A stretch of DNA of 9,617 bases from CAZQIO01 sp964593405 (lineage in GTDB: Bacteria; Patescibacteriota; Minisyncoccia; Minisyncoccales; GBS-2): the NCBI GenBank assembly GCA_964593405.1, contig CAZQIO010000021.1, positions 1 to 9,617 on the forward strand. Reading direction: 5' to 3'. Of this stretch, positions 7,290-9,617 are shown in pieces (position 1 is the first letter of the stretch; the number at the start of each line of letters is the position of its first letter). The translations under genes and the position numbers were made by a program. The notes below the pieces were generated by a model. That model made no database searches. It was not told where the DNA came from and saw only the letters and a list, made by a program, of their open reading frames with translations.

Positions 7290-7375
7290 GGTGGGTTGGC
7301 TGAGTGGTCTAAAGCGGGGGATTGCTAATCCCCTGGGGAGTTTTCCCCGCGCAGGTTCGAATCCTGCACCCACCG
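7290..7375 (+). tRNA. tRNA-Ser, anticodon GCT (reads AGC/AGU)
   Basis: Acceptor GGTGGGT (7290-7296) pairs with ACCCACC (7368-7374), discriminator G at 7375. The anticodon stem GGGGA/TCCCC encloses loop TTGCTAA with GCT at 7324-7326. A long variable arm (around 7334-7350, GGGGAGTTTTCCCC) makes it a class II tRNA as expected for serine. T arm GCAGG-TTCGAAT-CCTGC is intact. The 3' CCA is not encoded. Confidence 0.97.
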
Positions 7376-7466
7376 CTGTGGCCTGCGACGTTCGTCTCCT
7401 CCTCGCTTCGGCTCGCTCCTGGCCCTTTTCTTCAAAAGAAAGGTGTCCAGCCGCCAAGGAACTTCA

Positions 7467-7608
7467 CTGTTACCCCCTTCCTGAAGGTAGTTTCTGATTC
7501 ATTTTTGACCCTTTCTTTAAAAGAAAAAATAGAATAAAATAGAATAAAGAGGCCTCCGCGCAATAGCCTGGAGAAAGCGGACTCGCTACCTTTAGGAAGG
7601 GGGTACAG
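7467..7608. repeat. Imperfect inverted repeat with 23-24-base arms (MITE-like or RNA stem)
   Basis: The left arm (7467-7490) and right arm (7586-7608) are reverse complements over 23 positions with one bulged T and one G-U-compatible mismatch. Both outer ends are CTGT/ACAG and both inner ends GGTAG/CTACC. The arms enclose 95 bases. As RNA this is a very stable stem; as DNA it resembles the terminal inverted repeats of a miniature element, but I see no target-site duplication and no known IS end. Confidence 0.7.
7505..7535 (+). promoter_or_regulatory. Weak candidate promoter for tRNA-Arg(TCT)/tRNA-His
   Basis: TTGACC (7505-7510, 5 of 6) and TAGAAT (7530-7535, 5 of 6) are 19 bases apart, longer than ideal. 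A second TAGAAT (7540-7545) and a TAAAAT (7535-7540) follow. No promoter is visible closer to the tRNA genes, so transcription may start here, or read through from tRNA-Ser. Confidence 0.22.
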
Positions 7609-7643
7609 CGAGGATTTCGTAGTGAAACGGAGAAATCCGAGCG

Positions 7644-7672
7644 CCAGAGGGGAAAACTTGGTTTCCCCCTGG
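7644..7672 (+). other. Strong local hairpin, function unknown
   Basis: CCAG (7644-7647) pairs with CTGG (7669-7672), and GGGGAAA (7649-7655) with TTTCCCC (7662-7668), around a very small loop, with single bulged A residues. There is no following T-run, so it is not an ordinary rho-independent terminator. Confidence 0.5.
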
Positions 7673-7722
7673 GGAGCCGAGCACAGCATCTGACGTTAGT
7701 CAGGCGGAGCGTAGGCGACAAA

Positions 7723-7794
7723 GTCCCCATAGCTCAATGGAGAGAGCACCAGCCTTCTAAGCTGGGGATCTGGGTTCGACTCCCAGTGGGGACA
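7723..7794 (+). tRNA. tRNA-Arg, anticodon TCT (reads AGA/AGG)
   Basis: Acceptor GTCCCCA (7723-7729) pairs with TGGGGAC (7787-7793), discriminator A at 7794. Anticodon stem CCAGC/GCTGG encloses CTTCTAA with TCT at 7756-7758. T arm CTGGG-TTCGACT-CCCAG is perfect. No encoded CCA. It reads AGA, the arginine codon that looks commonest in the AT-rich genes here, and lies two bases before tRNA-His. Confidence 0.97.
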
Positions 7795-7796
7795 GA

Positions 7797-7871
7797 GGTG
7801 GCCGTAGCTCAATTTGGCAGAGCACCTGGCTGTGGCCCAGGTGGTTACGGGTTCAAATCCCGTCGGCCACC
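7797..7871 (+). tRNA. tRNA-His, anticodon GTG
   Basis: Acceptor GTGGCCG (7798-7804) pairs with CGGCCAC (7864-7870). The histidine-specific extra G(-1) is encoded at 7797 opposite discriminator C at 7871. Anticodon stem CCTGG/CCAGG encloses CTGTGGC with GTG at 7832-7834. No encoded CCA. A short T-run (7881-7885) follows and may help end transcription, but no separate terminator hairpin is present. Confidence 0.96.
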
Positions 7872-7883
7872 CAAAAGATATTT

Positions 7884-8906
7884 TTACTTTCTTTCTGTTA
7901 GCTTTGCTTTAAGATAGATTTCTTTTCCTTCTCTCAAAACTTTAAATTCAATTTCATCTCCAACTTTGTGTTTTGCCAAAATATCTGCCAAAGTATTCTC
8001 TTCTGTTATTTTTTCACCATCTGCCTCTAGCAAAATGTCGTATTCTTTAATTCCTGCTTTTTCTGCTGGAGAATCTTTAATTACTGCCGGCTCCCCAAGA
8101 GATTCCCTGACAATTAAAGCCCCATAATCTACCGGAAGTTTGTGGGCTTTGGCAAGGGCTTCATTCAAAATCACATATCTTACCCCCAAAAAAGGCCTTC
8201 TAATTTTTCCAAATTTCATTACCTCCTCCAAAATTGGCTTTGCATAATTTATGGGAATTGCAAAGCCAATGTTTTCTGCTCCAACAACCATTGCCGTGTT
8301 AATTCCAATGACTTTTGCCTCCATGTTAACTAAAGGTCCTCCTGAATTTCCGGGATTGATGGCAGCATCGGTTTGAATTAGACCCCTCAAGGTTGTTGCT
8401 TTAAATGGTAAATCCCCATAGGCTGTAATTTTTCTTGATAGCCCTGAAACGATACCAGCAGAGATAGTATCTTCAAACTCTCCCAAGGGATTTCCAATTG
8501 CCAAAACTTGTTCTCCCAATTCAACTTTGCTTGAATCTCCCAATTCCAAATAGGGGAAATTTTTTCCTTCAATTTTTAAAACTGCAATATCGACTAGAGG
8601 ATCTCTGGCCAAAACTTTTGCTGAATACTTTCTTTTTGGGTCCAAAATGACAGTGTAGTCTGCCTCAGTGTCTGCAACTACATGATTGCAAGTTAAAAGA
8701 TAACCATCTGGTGAAACTAAAAATCCAGAACCTCCGCCAATTTTTGTTTTTTCCTTTTCCTTTTTGAATTTTGGAAAAATGAATTCCTCACCCCCGAAAG
8801 GAAAAAAATAAAAGCCTTCAATTTTTGGAAGGTCTTTTGTAACAACGATAGTAATTACTGCTGGGCAAGCCTTTTTTGCAACCTCAACAAAAGGTGATTT
8901 TTGCAT
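7884..8906 (-). CDS. HtrA/Deg-type serine protease with one PDZ domain, without signal peptide
   Basis: 340 residues. The chymotrypsin-like protease domain (about 1-225) has the full triad: H75 (LLTCNHVVAD), D106 (DPLVDIAVLKI) and S188 in NPGNSGGPL. A phenylalanine-rich loop at about 32-47, followed by a lysine-rich stretch, occupies the LA-loop position. One PDZ domain covers about 238-336 (GVRY; SPAEKAGIKEYDILLEADGEKI). The family normally degrades or chaperones misfolded proteins in the periplasm, cell wall or at the membrane outer face. Here the protein starts about ten residues before the protease fold (MQKSPFVEVAKKACPAVITI) with no membrane helix or signal peptide; an in-frame TGA two codons upstream (8910-8912) rules out a longer N-terminus. 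Either it works in the cytoplasm or it is exported without a visible signal. The gene is monocistronic, with a promoter just upstream implying a leaderless message. Confidence 0.95.
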   Translation of the reverse strand: MQKSPFVEVAKKACPAVITIVVTKDLPKIEGFYFFPFGGEEFIFPKFKKEKEKTKIGGGSGFLVSPDGYLLTCNHVVADTEADYTVILDPKRKYSAKVLARDPLVDIAVLKIEGKNFPYLELGDSSKVELGEQVLAIGNPLGEFEDTISAGIVSGLSRKITAYGDLPFKATTLRGLIQTDAAINPGNSGGPLVNMEAKVIGINTAMVVGAENIGFAIPINYAKPILEEVMKFGKIRRPFLGVRYVILNEALAKAHKLPVDYGALIVRESLGEPAVIKDSPAEKAGIKEYDILLEADGEKITEENTLADILAKHKVGDEIEFKVLREGKEIYLKAKLTERK

Positions 8907-8911
8907 CCTTC

Positions 8912-8940
8912 ATTCTAACAGAAAAAACTCTTGTCAACAA
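8912..8940 (-). promoter_or_regulatory. Promoter of htrA-like gene (leaderless geometry)
   Basis: On the minus strand TAGAAT (8912-8917, 5 of 6, with a TGT extension giving TGTTAGAAT) lies 17 bases from TTGTTG (8935-8940). Only five bases separate the -10 from the ATG at 8906, so transcription should begin at or within one base of the start codon. Its -35 overlaps the -35 of the divergent tRNA promoter. Confidence 0.5.
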
Positions 8941-8958
8941 GGAAAATTTTGATAAAAT
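8931..8958 (+). promoter_or_regulatory. Promoter of the tRNA-Arg(CCT)-GNAT-tRNA-Val unit
   Basis: TTGTCA (8931-8936, 5 of 6) and TAAAAT (8953-8958, 5 of 6, with TGA extension) are 16 bases apart. Transcription would start near 8965, just before the hairpin at 8968-8994, and about 50 bases before the tRNA. Confidence 0.52.
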
Positions 8959-8967
8959 AAATGAGAC

Positions 8968-8994
8968 CTCCAAACGAACGTAGTGAGTTTGGAG
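8968..8994 (+). repeat. Perfect 8-bp hairpin in the tRNA-Arg(CCT) leader, related to sequences at 7551-7640
   Basis: CTCCAAAC (8968-8975) and GTTTGGAG (8987-8994) are exact reverse complements around an 11-base loop ending CGTAGTGA. The right arm continues as GGAGAAAACGGATTC. Related words occur upstream of the tRNA-Arg(TCT)/tRNA-His pair: CCTCC...GGAGAAAGCGGACTC at about 7551-7584, and CGTAGTGA followed by GGAGAAA at 7618-7635 inside a hairpin with arms GGATTTC (7612-7618) and GAAATCC (7632-7638). Confidence 0.55.
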
Positions 8995-9014
8995 AAAACG
9001 GATTCTGGACGTGC

Positions 9015-9087
9015 GCCCCTATAGCTCAAATGGATAGAGCAGTGGCGTCCTAAGCCATTGATGGGGGTTCGAGTCCCTCTAGGGGCA
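9015..9087 (+). tRNA. tRNA-Arg, anticodon CCT (reads AGG)
   Basis: Acceptor GCCCCTA (9015-9021) pairs with TAGGGGC (9080-9086), discriminator A at 9087. Anticodon stem GTGGC/GCCAT (one G-U pair) encloses GTCCTAA with CCT at 9049-9051. T loop TTCGAGT is normal. CCA is not encoded. A single base separates it from the ATG of the acetyltransferase gene. Confidence 0.95.
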
Positions 9088-9088
9088 A

Positions 9089-9532
9089 ATGGTTCTTGAG
9101 ATTGCAAATTTTAAAATTTCAAATTTGGAAAAAATAATTGAGATTGAAAAGGAGGCTTTTCCAAAAAAGATTGCTTTTTCGAGAGAGGCGTTTGAAGAAT
9201 TTTATTTCAGAGAGCCGGAAAATTTTTTAGTGGCAAAGGTTGGAAATGAAATAGTGGGTTATGGGATAGGAAAAGAAAGTAAAGGAAAAGGGGAGATAAT
9301 TTCTGTTGCGGTAAGAGAAAATTGGAGGAGAAAAGGAATTGGAACAAAAATTGTCGAAAGGCTAATTGAAAATTTAAAAAGAAAGGGAGCAAGGAAGATT
9401 TTTTTGCACGTGAGAGAAAAGAATGAAGTTGCAATTTCTTTTTACCAAAAATTGGGATTTAAAATTTTAAAGAAAATTGAAAATTATTATTCAAACGGAG
9501 ATTCAGCCTATTTGATGAACAAGAACGTTTGA
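9089..9532 (+). CDS. RimI-like GNAT N-acetyltransferase
   Basis: 147 residues, a complete single-domain GNAT. The first strand and helix (IANFKISNLEKIIEIEKEAFP, about 5-25) begin right after Met1, so the ATG at 9089 is the natural start. The acetyl-CoA loop RRKGIGTKI (80-88) follows the VAVRENW strand, and the C-terminal part (HVREKNEVAISFYQKLGF, 107-124, then NYYSNGDSAYLM, 132-143) closely follows the RimI pattern. RimI acetylates the N-terminal amine of ribosomal protein S18 from acetyl-CoA; other RimI-like proteins have other targets, so the substrate is an inference. The gene sits between two tRNA genes, one base after tRNA-Arg and four bases before tRNA-Val, leaving no room for a ribosome binding site outside the tRNA. 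It ends in TGA. Confidence 0.92.
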   Translation: MVLEIANFKISNLEKIIEIEKEAFPKKIAFSREAFEEFYFREPENFLVAKVGNEIVGYGIGKESKGKGEIISVAVRENWRRKGIGTKIVERLIENLKRKGARKIFLHVREKNEVAISFYQKLGFKILKKIENYYSNGDSAYLMNKNV

Positions 9533-9536
9533 AAAC

Positions 9537-9608
9537 GGACGGGTAGCTCAGCGGTAGAGCGCTTCTCTTACACAGAAGAGGTCGCAGGTTCGAATCCTGC
9601 CCCGTCCA
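9537..9608 (+). tRNA. tRNA-Val, anticodon TAC
   Basis: Acceptor GGACGGG (9537-9543) pairs with CCCGTCC (9601-9607), discriminator A at 9608. Anticodon stem CTTCT/AGAAG encloses CTTACAC with TAC at 9569-9571. T arm GCAGG-TTCGAAT-CCTGC is intact. CCA is not encoded. With only four bases after the acetyltransferase stop codon and no promoter between, it should be cotranscribed with that gene. Confidence 0.97.
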
Positions 9609-9617
9609 CAAAAGGCG

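Larger units (their letters stand above)
7376..7722 (+). other. 347-base intergenic region, repeat-rich, no convincing gene
   Basis: No open frame here has coding character, and I do not recognise tmRNA, RNase P RNA, SRP RNA or a riboswitch. It is visibly richer in G and C than the flanking genes, except for an AT-rich core (about 7497-7548). It holds a long imperfect inverted repeat (7467-7490 with 7586-7608), two related palindromic direct repeats (7423-7443 and 7509-7529, both CCCTTT...AAAAGAAA), a perfect tandem 10-mer ATAGAATAAA at 7529-7548, a repeated 10-mer GACGTTMGTC (7387-7396 and 7692-7701) and several local hairpins. A promoter-like TTGACC plus TAGAAT (7505-7535) could drive the tRNA-Arg/tRNA-His pair through a structured leader. 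Its nature is undetermined: decayed mobile element, tRNA operon leader or small RNA are all possible. Confidence 0.6.

Noticed and set aside
7330..7676. The 11-mer CCCCTGGGGAG shared by the tRNA-Ser variable-arm region (7330-7340) and a hairpin at 7666-7676
   Set aside because: The word is close to self-complementary and short; in the tRNA it is explained by the stem structure, so chance is sufficient.
7376..7722. tmRNA, RNase P RNA, SRP RNA or 6S RNA in the intergenic region
   Set aside because: None of the conserved sequence blocks of the first three is visible; the stem-loop layout alone is not enough to call 6S RNA.
7291..7730. Several open frames on both strands across tRNA-Ser and the following intergenic region
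   Set aside because: They run through the tRNA and the repeats, have no recognisable domains or sensible start contexts, and their amino-acid make-up simply reflects the repeat DNA.
7872..7886. Rho-independent terminator after tRNA-His
   Set aside because: There is a run of five T but no hairpin before it apart from the tRNA itself.
5477..9532. Possible recoding of UGA as an amino acid, as in some CPR lineages
   Set aside because: UGA ends pilM four bases before pilN and ends the acetyltransferase gene four bases before a tRNA, and no conserved gene here has an internal UGA.
7351..9607. Identical 17-base T-arm sequence in tRNA-Ser and tRNA-Val as possible att sites of an integrated element
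   Set aside because: T arms are conserved by function, no integrase or phage genes lie between, and the identity does not extend beyond the arm.
1..9617. CRISPR array, transposase or toxin-antitoxin genes
   Set aside because: No regularly spaced direct repeats and no open frame with such features; the only repeats are the inverted and short direct repeats described.

Overview
The window looks like a piece of a low-GC, compact genome, most likely from a Patescibacteria/Candidate Phyla Radiation (CPR) bacterium. This is an inference. It rests on the gene order of the type IV pilus (T4P) operon (pilM-pilN-pilO-small protein-pilB-pilT-pilC-pilin, no secretin gene pilQ), spacers of one to four bases between most genes, weak or absent Shine-Dalgarno sequences, and five tRNA genes that do not encode CCA. 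UGA is an ordinary stop codon here (ends of pilM and the acetyltransferase gene), which argues against lineages that read UGA as glycine.

Layout. Positions 1-6547, minus strand, are one T4P assembly operon read right to left: actin-like PilM; bitopic PilN and PilO; a small membrane protein that may be a shortened PilP; assembly ATPase PilB; retraction ATPase PilT; platform protein PilC; and the N-terminus of a prepilin cut by the window edge. Divergent from it, at 6568-7266 on the plus strand, is a ComF-like phosphoribosyltransferase-fold protein of the DNA-uptake pathway. It is followed by tRNA-Ser(GCT). Then come 347 bases (7376-7722) without a convincing gene but full of inverted and direct repeats, followed by tandem tRNA-Arg(TCT) and tRNA-His(GTG). 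Convergent with these, at 7884-8906 on the minus strand, is an HtrA/Deg-type serine protease with a complete catalytic triad and one PDZ domain but no signal peptide. Divergent from htrA is the unit tRNA-Arg(CCT) - RimI-like GNAT acetyltransferase - tRNA-Val(TAC), with spacers of one and four bases.

How the parts fit. The T4P genes encode a complete inner-membrane motor and platform for extending and retracting a pilus across a single membrane. ComF next door fits pilus-mediated DNA uptake. The lack of PilQ, and a PilP-like protein reduced to a membrane anchor and short tail, fit a cell without an outer membrane.

The most interesting signals are regulatory. Several sigma70-type promoters place the -10 box so close to the start codon that the mRNA should be leaderless (pilM, htrA). 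The acetyltransferase mRNA would be released as a leaderless message by tRNA 3'-end processing. Divergent promoter pairs overlap (pilM/comF and htrA/tRNA-Arg). A hairpin-forming repeat family occurs near the tRNA genes. I see no CRISPR array, transposase, phage gene or evident new defence system.
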